Source: Gonocerus acuteangulatus (Eukaryota; Arthropoda; Insecta; Hemiptera; Coreidae). From it: a DNA stretch of 64,000 nt. Under the pieces are notes generated by a model. That model worked only from the letters and a program-made list of their open reading frames with translations, ran no database searches and was not told where the DNA came from. The first letter of the stretch is position 1, and each line of letters opens with the position of its first letter. The translations under genes and the position numbers were made by a program. The DNA lies in assembly GCA_946811695.1 (NCBI GenBank), contig OX328132.1:127468808-127532807 (forward strand). Direction: 5' to 3'. This document shows, one piece after another, positions 10,628 to 21,958 of the stretch.

Positions 10628-11720
10628 TTAACCCTTTAGAGACCGTGAGCTACTATAGTAGCTCGGTGAGAGGTGGACTCCCTGGACCGTGAGCTACTAT
10701 AGTAGCTCGGTGAGAGGTGGGCTCCCTGGACCATGAGCTACTATAGTAGCTCGGTGAGAGGTGGGCTCCCTGGACCGTGAGCTACTATAGTAGCTCGGTG
10801 AGAGGTGGGCTCCCTGGACCATGAGCTACTATAGTAGCTCGGTGAGAGGTGGGCTCCCTGGACCGTGAGCTACTGTAGTAGCTCGGTGAGAGGTGGGCTC
10901 CCTGGACCGTGAGCTACTATAGTAGCTCGGTGAGAGGTGGGCTCCCTGGACCGTGAGCTACTATAGTAGCTCGGTGAGAGGCGGGCTCCCTGGACCGTGA
11001 GCTACTATAGTAGCTCGGTGAGAGGTGGGCTCCCTGGACCGTGAGCTACTATAGTAGCTCGGTGAGAGGTGGGCTCCCTGGACCATGAGCTACTATAGTA
11101 GCTCGGTGAGAGGTGGGCTCCCTGGACCATGAGCTACTATAGTAGCTCGGTGAGAGGTGGGCTCCCTGGACCGTGAGCTACTATAGTAGCTCGGTGAGAG
11201 GTGGGCTCCCTGGACCGTGAGCTACTATAGTAGCTCGGTGAGAGGTGAGCTCCCTGGACCATGAGCTACTATAGTAGCTCGGTGAGAGGTGGGCTCCCTG
11301 GACCGTGAGCTACTATAGTAGCTCGGTGGGAGGTGGGCTCTCTGGACCATGAGCTACTATAGTAGCTCGGCTTCTCCAGCGTTTCTAGACCGTGAGCTAC
11401 TTTAGTAGCTCTGTTCCTAGAGCTATCTGTTAGTGGTTCTTATGTCAATTTGAAGTATTGCTACCCTTTTAGCAACTTTCTTTTCTAAACCCACCAAAAA
11501 AATTTAAAATGTAAAAAAAAAAAAATTAAAAAAAAAAGTTCCACCTGTGCTGGTCCAAAGTCTAGGACAAAATGGATGATCGGCAACTATGCATAATTAA
11601 AGAAAATAACGCAATTGCACAGTCAAAAAGTAGTCGGTTCATTGGGCACAGTTTGCATCACTAGTACTCGGTCCAGCCAGCCCGCTTTAACTCCGCCATA
11701 TTCGGTCTCTAAAGGGTTAA
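10628..11720. mobile_element. TTAA-flanked (piggyBac-type) non-autonomous element filled with a minisatellite
   Basis: TTAA at 10628-10631 and 11717-11720 flank a perfect 14-bp terminal inverted repeat CCCTTTAGAGACCG (10632-10645 and 11703-11716). The TTAA target duplication and CCC start are the piggyBac pattern. No transposase is encoded. About 70% of the element is the 44-bp tandem repeat. The insertion splits repeat B, and the undisturbed site is visible in copy B1. Confidence 0.9.
10641..11405. repeat. 44-bp minisatellite, about 18 units, palindromic core
   Basis: Each unit carries the perfect 18-bp palindrome GAGCTACTATAGTAGCTC (rare variants at one base, such as CTGTAG). Seventeen copies are spaced at exactly 44 bp from 10641 to 11345; a diverged eighteenth is near 11388. 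The first unit abuts the left terminal inverted repeat, so the array looks like an amplified subterminal site. Confidence 0.95.
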
Positions 11721-12249
11721 AACGGCATTACACACAATAAAAACTATTTTTTCCTGAACTAAATGACTTTATTTAATTTATTTTTAAGGTTTTTAAAATA
11801 CATTTTTATTTCGGGGAGGGGGCTGCAGCCCCCTCAGCCTTTCTTCTTATATACGCCTTTGAAGTAGCTAATCATATCATGACTAATTGCGCACTTAATT
11901 TACTATAAGAGAGAAAAAGTCTCTTAGCTAAATGTCCTTTTGTATTTTAACCCGACAATATAAAAAGTCCGACTCGCAGGAACTGCATCATCTTAGCGCG
12001 GTTCCGTTCATATCCCTAGTGTCATTTGAAAAGCTTAGAAAAGAAATTAACTTTATATATATATCGTGAAAATTGTCAAAATCCTCTCGAACATCTCGAA
12101 TAAAAGTGATATTAAGGCGTCTGGGACACCGACAGTAGCTAACTTATACACAGAAGCGGAAATTACACAATCCGGCTCTAATTCTAAAGCAAAGCTCTAT
12201 AAATCAATACAAAATATGCCTAATAAAGCCTTTTCTAGTGGATACAGAA

Positions 12250-12722
12250 GGATCAAGAAGAAGTACTCATGATTGAGAAGAATACCATGCCTAATATAGC
12301 CTATATAGAATAATATGCCGAATAAAGCCATCTAGTAGATACAGAAGGACAAATAACAAGTCTTGACGAATAACAAGTCAATATATAGAATAATAAACCT
12401 AATTAAGTCTATGGAGTAGATACAAATGGACCAAAAACAAGTCTTGAGGAAGATTTTTTCTTTTTCTACTTAAATACTTTTTATCAATATTTAGTATATA
12501 ACCTGTGTTGAAAACTATTGATTGCTAATTGATGATGAATCGGGTTACAACTAAGTAGTCGGGTCTCCCGTGGTCTAATGGCTAGCGCCTTGGATTCATA
12601 AGCGGGAGATGGTGGGTTCGATTCCCAACCTCCGGCAGGAATTTTATCATCCCACGGCTCGCTGGTAAAATTCCTCGCTGCACCCTGGATGCCGGCGCTA
12701 ATGACCTAGATGTAGATGCGCC

Positions 12723-12796
<74 letters not shown>

Positions 12797-14361
12797 AAGT
12801 AGTCTTTATGAATATTTAGTATATAACCTATGTTTGGAAGTGTGTTATTTCAGAATCTAGTATAGTTTAAGAAATTTTGGGCAATGAAATCATTAAATTG
12901 CTCTCTGTACCCTGCCTATGCTTTGTATTTGTGTCGGCAGATACCTGGGGTATATTTACAACTCTTGAGGATTAACTCCTAGCAGGTAAATATCCTGGGG
13001 ACCTTATTATTTTGGTTCCACCAGTCTTTTTTTTTAAATTAATTATTATAATGGCGTGTCAACCCTTAAGGTCACTAACGCCATTCCTGTGAGTAGTAAA
13101 GTCTTGAAAGGTCATGATTTACAATCTTACCTGGAAGGGTCCGCTACACTAGAAACAGACCCGCTAGTGACAAGGTCTTGGAATCTTGGAAATCTATATT
13201 TCTAACAATAAATTGTTTTTGTTATTTTACTTAACCAGTTTTATTGTCAAATACATTATCCAACTATAAGCAATTAAAAAATAACAAGAAATAAAACAGA
13301 CAAAAAGAAACATTGGAATAAACGAAATCAATTAATTTAAAGCTTTAAGCACTTTTTTCTCCGATTGACATCGCCTAATTAGAACTTTCTTCAGAACCTT
13401 TTTTGTAGAGCATTTAGTAAGCTTCCGAATGGTAATCTTCCGCTTCACAAGATTGTCAACGATTTTCGAGATGCTAACGAAATTATACAAAGTTACCAAA
13501 ACTTTTTTTGTCTGTTAATAAAATATTTTATTCTAACCCTTCCTTTATTCTAAACGTAACAAAAATTTCAACATATTAGTGTTGATGAAACTCCAACATG
13601 CAGAAAATGTTTCAACTGTATCCCATAATTCTAAGTACCAAAATCAAAGACAAATAAATAAGATCACTTAGTTCATAAAACATATTTTATTTTACGTGTA
13701 ATAGCGTTTTAGTTGCCTAAAACTATTCCAAGCTCTAAATATTTAGTATTCCATACCCTGGAAATGGTCTCAGCCCCCCCCCCCGAAATTGTTTTTATAT
13801 ACGCCCATGCAAAGAAGAAGTACACAAGATTGAGTAGAATACCCTGCCTAATATAGCCTATATAAAATAATATGCCGAATAAAACCTATCTAGTAAATAC
13901 ACAAGGACAAATAAAAGTCTTGACGAATAACAAGTCAAGAAAAAAAACTTTATTTAACAAAATAAAACAAAGTTTAGTTGCCCAACTACAATAGAATAAT
14001 ATACCTAATTAAGTCTATGGAGTAGACACAAATGGACCAAAGTCTTGTGGAATATTGTTTTTTTTTCTAATTAAATACTTTTAATCAGTATTTAGTATAT
14101 AACCTTTGTTGAAAACTACTGATTGCTAATTGATGAATCGGTTTACAACTAAGTAGTCTTTATGAATATTTAGTATATAACCTATGTTTGGAAGTGTGTT
14201 ATTTCAGAATCTAGTATAGTTTAAGAAATTTTGGGCAATGAAATCATTAAATTGCTCTCTGTACCCTGCCTATGCTTTGTATTTGTGTCGGCAGATACCT
14301 GGGGTATATTTACAACTCTTGAGGATTAACTCCTAGCAGGTAAATATCCTGGGGACCTTGT
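12250..14361. repeat. Tandem segmental duplication inside A3
   Basis: Block 12250-13004 and block 13814-14361 are direct copies, apart from the SINE present only in the first. The final roughly 190 bp (about 12815-13004 and 14170-14361) appear identical; the first parts differ by scattered changes. The partner arm A5 carries only one copy, so the duplication is specific to the left arm. Confidence 0.8.
12561..12792 (+). mobile_element. tRNA-derived SINE with 12-bp target-site duplication
   Basis: The head is tRNA-like: A box TGGTCTAATGGC, B box GGTTCGATTCC, opening GGGTCTCCCG. An unrelated body ends GATGCGCCGT and then a poly(A) of about 70. AACTAAGTAGTC flanks both sides (12549-12560 and 12793-12804). 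The paralogous block at about 14148-14159 holds the same site unfilled, proving insertion. It is not a functional tRNA gene, because the tRNA part is fused to a SINE tail and no 3' acceptor pairing is preserved. Confidence 0.92.
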
Positions 14362-15285
14362 GTTTCTATGGGCACTGAACCAACTCTCTCTTCGCTCATA
14401 GTATCTAACCGTTGTGAAGTTTATTTTTTGGATTTAGGACTTAATATACATATGTAGACTAAATCATAGCAAGAAGTCTACCTCCGTCGTCGGTTCTTAA
14501 CTATGTAGACTCGCTAATATTACCCAATCTTAGATACATCGTAATTAAAATCCACAGCAAAAAGCCGACATTTCATCAGAATCCCCTGCTTAATAAAACA
14601 TATATAGAATAATATGCCAAATAAAGCCTATCTAGTGGATAAAAATAGAGGAAAAACGCCGTTCGTGGTGGTAGAAAATCTTAAAAGGCATTTCGCTCAG
14701 AAATCTCCGAAATATTGTTACTAATTTTACGTATCCTGTATTATAGCCAAATAGATTTATATTCTATAATCAATAAGAAAAAACTACTAGCAATAAAAAA
14801 CTATGGGCAACAGATGAAAATAGGGAATACTTAGAACAATTCAACACCAGTACTGTAATCTAGATATTCATACGGCATCTTCGAATTCTATCAAACAAAA
14901 TATTGATTCTAATTATACGTATCCTGTTTACTGACAAATACATTTGACTGCTATAAGCAAGTACAAAAATAACGAGAAGTAAAAACAAAAACTGCGGGAA
15001 ACACGCAAATAGATCCGTTTAAATAAACGAAACTCCATCAAACATTCCTGCAAAACATTTTTTGTGGAAAATTCAGTAAGCTTTCGAACTGTTATATTTC
15101 ACTTGCCACGATTTCCTAACCCTTTTCGAGATATTAAGGAAAATATACGAAGGGGGCCAAATAGATATTCATACGGCATCTGAGAATCCCAAGATTCCGC
15201 AAAAATAAAATATCGTTTCTAATTATACGTACCCTGTTTTATTGGCAAATACATTTGACTACTATAAGCAATTGAAAACACTAGG

Positions 15286-15371
15286 GAATATGCCAAAGAA
15301 CTCGGAGTAGGAGCCTCGTCAGTTTCAAGACATTTAAAGGAAATCGGCAAATCCAAAACTGACATTTCATA
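15286..15371 (+). pseudogene. Mariner transposase helix-turn-helix relic (left arm)
   Basis: The frame reads ELGVGASSVSRHLKEIGK, the second helix-turn-helix of mariner transposases, which binds the transposon ends. Only about 28 codons are readable; the flanking sequence is family A. An inverted twin lies at 19686-19771. Confidence 0.65.
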
Positions 15372-16290
15372 CGGTACAGCCTGATATATTTTTAACAATG
15401 AATTGTTTTTCTTATTTTAATTAATCTGTTTTATTGTCAAATACGTTATCCAAATATAAGCAATGAAAAAACAACAAAGAATAAAAACAAACAAAAAGAA
15501 CCGTTCGAATAAACGAAATCAATTACTTCAAAGATTAAGCACTTATTTCTTCGATTGACATCGCCTAATCAAAACTTTCATCAGAACCATTTTTGTAGAA
15601 CATTTAGTAAGCTTTCGCATGGTAACTCTCCGTTTGCCAATATTCTCAACCATTTTCGAAATATCAAGGAAAGTATACAAATTTACCAAAACGTTTTATG
15701 TATGTTAATAAAATATTTTATTCTAACCCTTCCTAAACTCCAAACGTAACAAAAATTTCAACATATTAGTTTTAATGAAAGTAGAACATGCAGAAAATGT
15801 TTCAACTGAATCCCATGATTCTAAGTACCCAAACCAAAAATGGCATTCGAAAACTATTTTTCCAATTTTCTCGAAAACGGTTAAAGCTATCGCCTTGAAA
15901 ATGGTTTCATTCGTTTTCCTAGCCCAAGAAGCCTATAAAACGAGTACATACAAGCTTATGAAGTCAACAACGTAAGCGTTACGATTTTTTTGCGCGAATT
16001 TCGCCCCAAACGCCATCTTCCAGTGGGCGAATTCTGCTGGTTAACGAACTTGACCTTTCAAATTGGACGACGGATTTTTGTACAAAATTTCATCACAATC
16101 ATTAGGGAAGCCAGAAATGAGCGAACAGACAAATATATATATATATATACAAATTTGAACCACCATCATTTTCGGTCTCTAGGGGTTCTGAAACGCAAAA
16201 TTTTCTAGTCGGCACTTCCGGATTGTTTCATTGTATCAACCTTATAAGCGGGGTTCCTCCCTATGGGGGAGGGAGGAACCGCGCTAAAAG

Positions 16291-17039
16291 CCTATAACAA
16301 CGAAAAATATCTTCTACATTTACCCTGGTCTACTAGGTGTCAGAGGACCTTAAAACTCACCATTTTAAACTAAAATATTTAAAATTTTCCCTACGCCGAG
16401 GAAAGGCACTACACCCCAACTTTAAAGGAGTAAAGTTGTAGTTCTCGTCGAGACCTATAAAATAGTGCCCTCAGAAATAAGAATATAACCCGTCTAAGGG
16501 CTCAAATAGACCTTTGAAAGTAAGAGTTCCCTCTTTACCCATATGTTGCATCACATTTTTGAAAAGTACTAAAAATACAAAGAAGAACGAGTTTTCGATA
16601 CGTCAACTAGTTATCTGTAAAAATACGTTTTTATTTTCATGTATTCCTTTTCTGAAATTCCAAAAAAATAGGCACTTTAATTTACTTAAGTAGTATTTTT
16701 GTTAAGGGAAGGGTAATTCAGCTTAGGAGAATGTGTTCAGCGCTCAATAAAACGATTTCCATTAGTGTAAACTAAAAAATAAAATAAATACCTATTGGGG
16801 GGCGCCAATGGCCAAGTTGTAGATGCGCCGTAAAAAAAAAAAAAAAAAAAAAAAAAAACCTATTGGGGCTTTAGATAAGACTTACCAAAACTTCAGAACA
16901 CAAATAATGAAGCATTTGGTGCTTCTTATGGCCATGATATGTCCTACGGGAGAAGAATAGACTTAATAAGAGGTTGTTGATAAGTTTAAGGATTAAGAGA
17001 AAATTTCTAATCTCAGCTCGTAATAATGCACATCAGGCA
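16291..17039. other. Spacer of the inverted pair: repeat D, a 5'-truncated SINE, a mirrored motif
   Basis: 16291-16400 matches 32521-32640 (shared TCTTCTACATTTACCCTGGT), an unclassified dispersed repeat called D here. 16671-16775 is mirrored by 18644-18745 beyond copy A4, so the inverted symmetry continues past the family A ends. A SINE end lies at 16801-16857. Confidence 0.65.
16801..16857 (+). mobile_element. 5'-truncated SINE with target-site duplication
   Basis: Only the 3' end is present (GGCGCCAATGGCC...GATGCGCCGT plus poly(A)). It is flanked by the 11-bp duplication ACCTATTGGGG (16790-16800 and 16858-16868). Same SINE family as 12561-12792. The truncation is typical of incomplete reverse transcription. 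Confidence 0.88.
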
Positions 17040-17470
17040 GAGGCAGAACCGGTGGAAAATCAAGGTCTAGCGTGGACTCATCGGGAGCCTGTTATCGGTC
17101 CATATTTTATGCCCGGAACGGTTACTGGTAACCAATAGGCCACTTCATAAGAGATATTCTCCCAACACTACTTGAGGATTTGTCGCAGTCCATGTGGTTC
17201 CAGCGGGACAACTGCCCTGCCCACTTTTCCCTTGCCACAAGAAAAGCAGTTGAAGATGTTTTCCACCAGCCGTGGATAGGAAGAGGTGAACCCATGACCT
17301 GGCCACCTAAATCACCAGAGTTAAATGCTTTGGATTTTGTTTATGTGGCTATTTTTAAGACCAATAGCTGTTGAGAGCTTTAGAGTTACTTCTGATGTGG
17401 CGAAAAGAACAATAAGCTGTCTGGAAAGAAGACAAGAGTAATGTCTTGTTAACAGAGGAGGAATATTTGA
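17040..17470 (+). pseudogene. IS630-Tc1-mariner superfamily transposase fragment
   Basis: One open segment, 17180-17374, reads SMWFQRDNCPAHFSLATRK, then W.GRGEPMTWPPKSP and LNALDF. These are the second and third acidic-residue regions of the DDE domain common in arthropod transposons (family pattern W.QDGAPAHF ... WPPRSPDLTPLDFF). Upstream, 17085-17150 reads EPVIGPYFMPGTVTG before a stop, the preceding strand of the same fold. In the WPPKSPELNALDF motif the second acidic position is Glu. Stops and lost termini make it non-functional. It sits in the spacer between the two inverted family A copies. Confidence 0.85.
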
Positions 17471-17507
17471 AAAGTTGCAGTAAAATAGCTGTTAAAGTTT
17501 TCACTTT

Positions 17508-18640
17508 TAGCGCGGTTACTCCCTATCTCCATAGGGAGAACCCGCTTATGAGGTTGACCTCATGACGCAATCCGGAAGTGCGTTTTTGAGTTTATATGCT
17601 TCCAGGTACTTGTTTTATAGGTTTCTTAACGTAAGAAAACGAATGAAACCATTTATAAGGCGATATCTGTAACCGTTCCTGAGAAAAGTGGATTCAATGT
17701 TTTTGTAAGTCATTATATTTTTGTGAATACTTAGAATCGCGGGATTCAATTGAAATATTTTCTACAACTTGGAAATTAATCCTAACTAAGATGTTTAAAT
17801 TTTGGTTACATTTGGAGATAAGGAAGTATGCGAAAAAAAAAACAAAAAAAACATTTCATTAATAGACATGAAAAGTTTTCGGATCTTTTTCGTAAATGTC
17901 TCGATAACGGTTGGGAAATCGTGCTAAGTGGAAGGTGACCATTCGAATGCTTACTAAATTCTCTACAAAAAAGGTTCTGAAGCAATATTCGATGGGGCAA
18001 CGTCAATCAGAGATATGTTTGTCAACTTTAAAAATGTTTGTTTTGTTGTTTAAAAATGGTGTTTCTCTTTGTTTATCTAACTTTTTAATTGTTTTTTTCT
18101 TGTTTTAAATTGCATTTATCAGTAAAATTAGTATAGTAGTAAAATAAGCTTTAAAACGGTGAAAGGTATTGGTAATAATAAGTTTGGAGTGGCTGTGGTA
18201 ATCAAGATGGCTGTGGTAATCAAGATGGCTGTGGCTAATCATGATGACGTACTTTGTTTTGAATTCTGCTGTCTATATAACCTTCCTCATAGCCTCCAAC
18301 TGAAGTTATCGTTATTTCTTATTTTATAGAAAGATTTAACCCACGACAGAATGGAATTTTATTTGCCATGAAGCACATATTTACAGTGGATTATAACAGT
18401 AAGACGAATTTGCTAGTAAAATAAGATACTTAAAATGACAACGAATTTTTGAGAATAGAGCCTTCTCAGCAGTAGTCAAAGAGTAAGTACGTTTTGAGTA
18501 CATAATTGTATTGACTTATACAGATTAAGAATTAGCCGCTTCTGTGTAAGTTGGCTACTGTCAGTTTCCTGTGATTTGTGATGCTAATCTATTCCATTTC
18601 TTCGAGATGCACGTAACCGCGCTAAGATGAAGCAGTTCTA
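17508..18640 (+). mobile_element. Family A repeat, copy A4
   Basis: It starts TTTTAGCGCGGTTACTCCC and continues through ACGCAATCCGGAAGTGC, where an internal deletion removes the (AT)n segment, to ACCGCGCTAAGATGAAGCAG. The last bases of the tail are lost at a junction with AGTTTACACTA sequence. It is closest to A2. Confidence 0.8.
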
Positions 18641-18745
18641 GTTTACACTAAATCGGAATCGTTTTGTTAAATGCTCAGCACATTCTTCTAAGCTGAATTA
18701 CCCCTCCCTTAACAAAAGTACTTCTTAAATAAATTAAAGTGCCTT

Positions 18746-21700
18746 TTTAGCGCGGTTCCTCCCTCTCCCATAGGGAGGAACCCCGCTTATAGGGTTGATA
18801 CAATGAAACAATCCGGAAGTGCCGACTAGAAAATTTCGCGTTTCAGAACCCCTAGAGACCGAAAATAACGGTGGTTCAAATTTGTATATATATATATATA
18901 TGTATATATTTATATATATATTTGTCTGTTCGCTCTCTAGCTAGAAGACGAATCGTCCGATTTTGATGAAATTTGGTACAAAAATCCTTCGTCCAATTTG
19001 AAAGGTCAAGTTCGTTAACCAGCAAAATCGGCCTACTGGAAGATGGCGTTTGGGGCGAAATTCGCGCAGAAAAAATCGTAACGCTTACGTTTTTGAGTTC
19101 ATAAGCTTGTAAGTACTCTTTTTATAGGCTTCTTGGGCTAGGAAAACGAATGAAACCATTTTCAAGGCGATAGCTTTAACCGTTTTCGAGAAAATTGGAA
19201 ACATAGTTTTTGAATACCGTTTTTGGTTTGGGTACTTAGAATCATGGGATTCAGTTGAAACATTTTCTGCATGTTCTACTTTCATTAAAACTAATATTTT
19301 GAAATTTTGGTTACGTTTGGAGTTAAGGAAGGGTTAGAATAAAATATTTTATTAACAGACTTAAAAAGTTTTGGTAATTTTGTATATTTTCCTTAATATC
19401 TCGAAAAAGGTTGAGAATCTTGGTAAACGGAAGAATAACATTAGACAGCTTACTGAATGCTCTACAAAAAAGGTTCTGATGAAAGTTTTGATTAGACGAT
19501 GCTAATCGGAGAAATAAGTGCTTAAAACTTTAAAGTAATTGATTTCGTTTATTCGGTTCTTTTTGTTTGTTTTTATTCCTTGTTATTTTTTAATTGCTTA
19601 AAGTTGGATAATGTTTTTAACAATAAAACAGATTAATTAAAATAAGAAAAATAATTCATTGTTAAAAATATATCAGGCTGTACCGTATGAAATGTCAATT
19701 TTGGATTTGTCGATTTCCTTTAAATGTCTTGAAACTGTCGAGGCTCCTACTCCGAGTTCTTTGGCATATTCCCTAGTGTTTTTAATTGCTTATAGTAGTC
19801 AAATGTATTTGTCAATAAAACAGGATACGTATAATTAGAATCAATATTTTGTTTGTTAGAATTCGAAGATGCCGTATGAATATCTAGATTACAGTACTGG
19901 TGTTGATTTCGTTCTTTAGAATTATTCTTGGTATTCCCTATTTTCATCTGTTACCCATAGTTTTTTATTGTTAGTAGGTTTTTCTTATTGATTATAGAAT
20001 ATAAATCTATTTGGCTATAAAACAGGATACGTAAAATTAGTGACAATATTTCGGAGATTTCTGAGCGAAATACTTTTAAGATTTTCTACCACCACGAACG
20101 GCTTTTTTCCTCTATTTTTATCCACTAGATAGGCTTTATTTTGCATATTATTCTATATAAGTTTTATTCAGCAGGGGATTCTGATGAAATGTCGTGTTTT
20201 TGCTGTGGATTTTAAATACGATGTATCTAAGATTGGATAACATTAGCGAGTCTACATAGTTAAGAACCGACGACGGAGGATTACTTCTTGCTATGATTTA
20301 GTCTACATATGTATATTAAGTCCTAAATCCAAAACATAAACTTCACAACGGTTAGATACTATGAGCGAATATGCGGTTCAATGACCGTAGAATACAAGGG
20401 GGCCGCAGGAAATTTACCTGCTAAGAGTTAATCCTCAAGAGCTGTAAATATACCCCAGGTATCTGCCGACACAAATACAAAGCCTAGGCGGAGAGCACCC
20501 CAAAAACACAGATCCAAACATAGGTTATATACTATATATACATAAAGACTACTTAGTTGTAAACCGATTCATCAATTAGCAATCAGTAGTTTTCAACAAA
20601 GGTTATATACTAAATACTGATTAAAAGTATTTAATTAGAAAAAAAAACAATATTCCACAAGACTTTGGTCCATTTGTGTCTACTCCATAGACTTAATTAG
20701 GTATATTATTCTATTGTAGTTGGGCAACTAAACTTTGTTTTATTTTGTTAAATAAAGTTTTTTTTCTTGACTTGTTATTCGTCAAGACTTTTATTTGTCC
20801 TTGTGTATTTACTAGATAGGTTTTATTCGGCATATTATTTTATATAGGCTATATTAGGCAGGGTATTCTACTCAATCTTGTGTACTTCTTCTTTGCATGG
20901 GCGTATATAAAAACAATTTCGGGGGGGGGGGCTGAGACCATTTCCAGGGTATGGAATACTAAATATTTAGAGCTTGGAATAGTTTTAGGCAACTAAAACG
21001 CTATTACACGTAAAATAAAATATGTTTTATGAACTAAGTGATCTTATTTATTTGTCTTTGATTTTGGTACTTAGAATTATGGGATACAGTTGAAACATTT
21101 TCTGCATGTTGGAGTTTCATCAACACTAATATGTTGAAATTTTTGTTACGTTTAGAATAAAGGAAGGGTTAGAATAAAATATTTTATTAACAGACAAAAA
21201 AAGTTTTGGTAACTTTGTATAATTTCGTTAGCATCTCGAAAATCGTTGACAATCTTGTGAAGCGGAAGATTACCATTCGGAAGCTTACTAAATGCTCTAC
21301 AAAAAAGGTTCTGAAGAAAGTTCTAATTAGGCGATGTCAATCGGAGAAAAAAGTGCTTAAAGCTTTAAATTAATTGATTTCGTTTATTCCAATGTTTCTT
21401 TTTGTCTGTTTTATTTCTTGTTATTTTTTAATTGCTTATAGTTGGATAATGTATTTGACAATAAAACTGGTTAAGTAAAATAACAAAAACAATTTATTGT
21501 TAGAAATATAGATTTCCAAGATTCCAAGACCTTGTCACTAGCGGGTCTGTTTCTAGTGTAGCGGACCCTTCCAGGTAAGATTGTAAATCATGACCTTTCA
21601 AGACTTTACTACTCACAGGAATGGCGTTAGTGACCTTAAGGGTTGACACGCCATTATAATAATTAATTTAAAAAAAAAGACTGGTGGAACCAAAATAATA

Positions 21701-21790
21701 ACTGCTTCTATTTTAATCTTTCCAAATTAGACCTGGGATATGAACGGAACCGCGCTAAGATGATGCAGTCCTGCGAGACGGACTTTTTTT
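18746..21790 (+). mobile_element. Family A repeat, long copy A5 (right arm of the large inverted pair)
   Basis: It spans TTTTTAGCGCGG to the tail GACGGACTTTTTTTT. Mirror of A3, with arms of about 3 kb and a spacer of about 2.45 kb. It contains a short (AT)n at 18885-18930, a mariner relic and repeat B at 20890-21060. It lacks the tandem block and SINE of A3. Confidence 0.85.
19686..19771 (-). pseudogene. Mariner transposase helix-turn-helix relic (right arm)
   Basis: Minus-strand reading gives ELGVGASTVSRHLKEI, the inverted twin of 15286-15371 with a few substitutions. It belongs to the mirrored part of copy A5. Confidence 0.65.
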
Positions 21791-21820
21791 TGGAATTTAA
21801 GGTAAGGAAAGCAGGCCACC

Positions 21821-21886
<66 letters not shown>

Positions 21887-21894
21887 ACACACAC

Positions 21895-21954
<60 letters not shown>
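21791..21954. repeat. (AT)n/(AC)n microsatellite beside a CAGGGTG-type end
   Basis: 21791-21822 ends CCACCCTGTA, which matches the CAGGGTG terminus of the mariner-like foldbacks at 36 and 53 kb. (AT)n with short (AC)n islands then runs to 21954, where family A sequence (TTTGTCTGTTCGCTCTC) resumes. Long open frames here are low-complexity artefacts. Confidence 0.85.

Positions 21955-21958
<4 letters not shown>

Larger units (their letters stand above)
10580..11860 (-). mobile_element. Repeat B, copy B2, split by the TTAA element
   Basis: Repeat B sequence in minus orientation is found on both sides of the TTAA element: AGAACTTGGAATAGTTAGCC before it, and the TTACAC...CTGAACTAA...GCTGCAGCCCCC...TATACGCC part after it. 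Copy B1 preserves the unbroken site, with a single TTAA at 4297-4300. Confidence 0.7.
11953..16290 (-). mobile_element. Family A repeat, long copy A3 (left arm of the large inverted pair)
   Basis: It runs in minus orientation from the tail (AAAAAGTCCGACTCGC at about 11958) to the hairpin end (GGAACCGCGCTAAAA, about 16290). The part 13005-16290 is mirrored by 18746-21703 of copy A5; 13008-13660 looks almost identical to its partner. It includes repeat B (13653-13812), a mariner helix-turn-helix relic, a tandemly duplicated block and a SINE. Near 16137 it has a short (AT)n tract between TTTG/CAAA motifs, as in other copies. Confidence 0.75.

Noticed and set aside
10641..11405. CRISPR-like array of palindromic repeats
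   Set aside because: The 26-bp intervals between palindromes are the same in all units, so this is a tandem minisatellite. It lies inside a TTAA-flanked transposon in eukaryotic DNA.
12561..12640. Functional tRNA gene
   Set aside because: A and B boxes are present but the sequence is fused to a SINE body with poly(A) and a target-site duplication, and acceptor-stem pairing is not intact.
15555..16208. Small conserved proteins repeated across the window
   Set aside because: The frames recur only because family A recurs (also near 19.1, 45.2 and 48.7 kb); they are not preserved between copies and run through the (AT)n tract.
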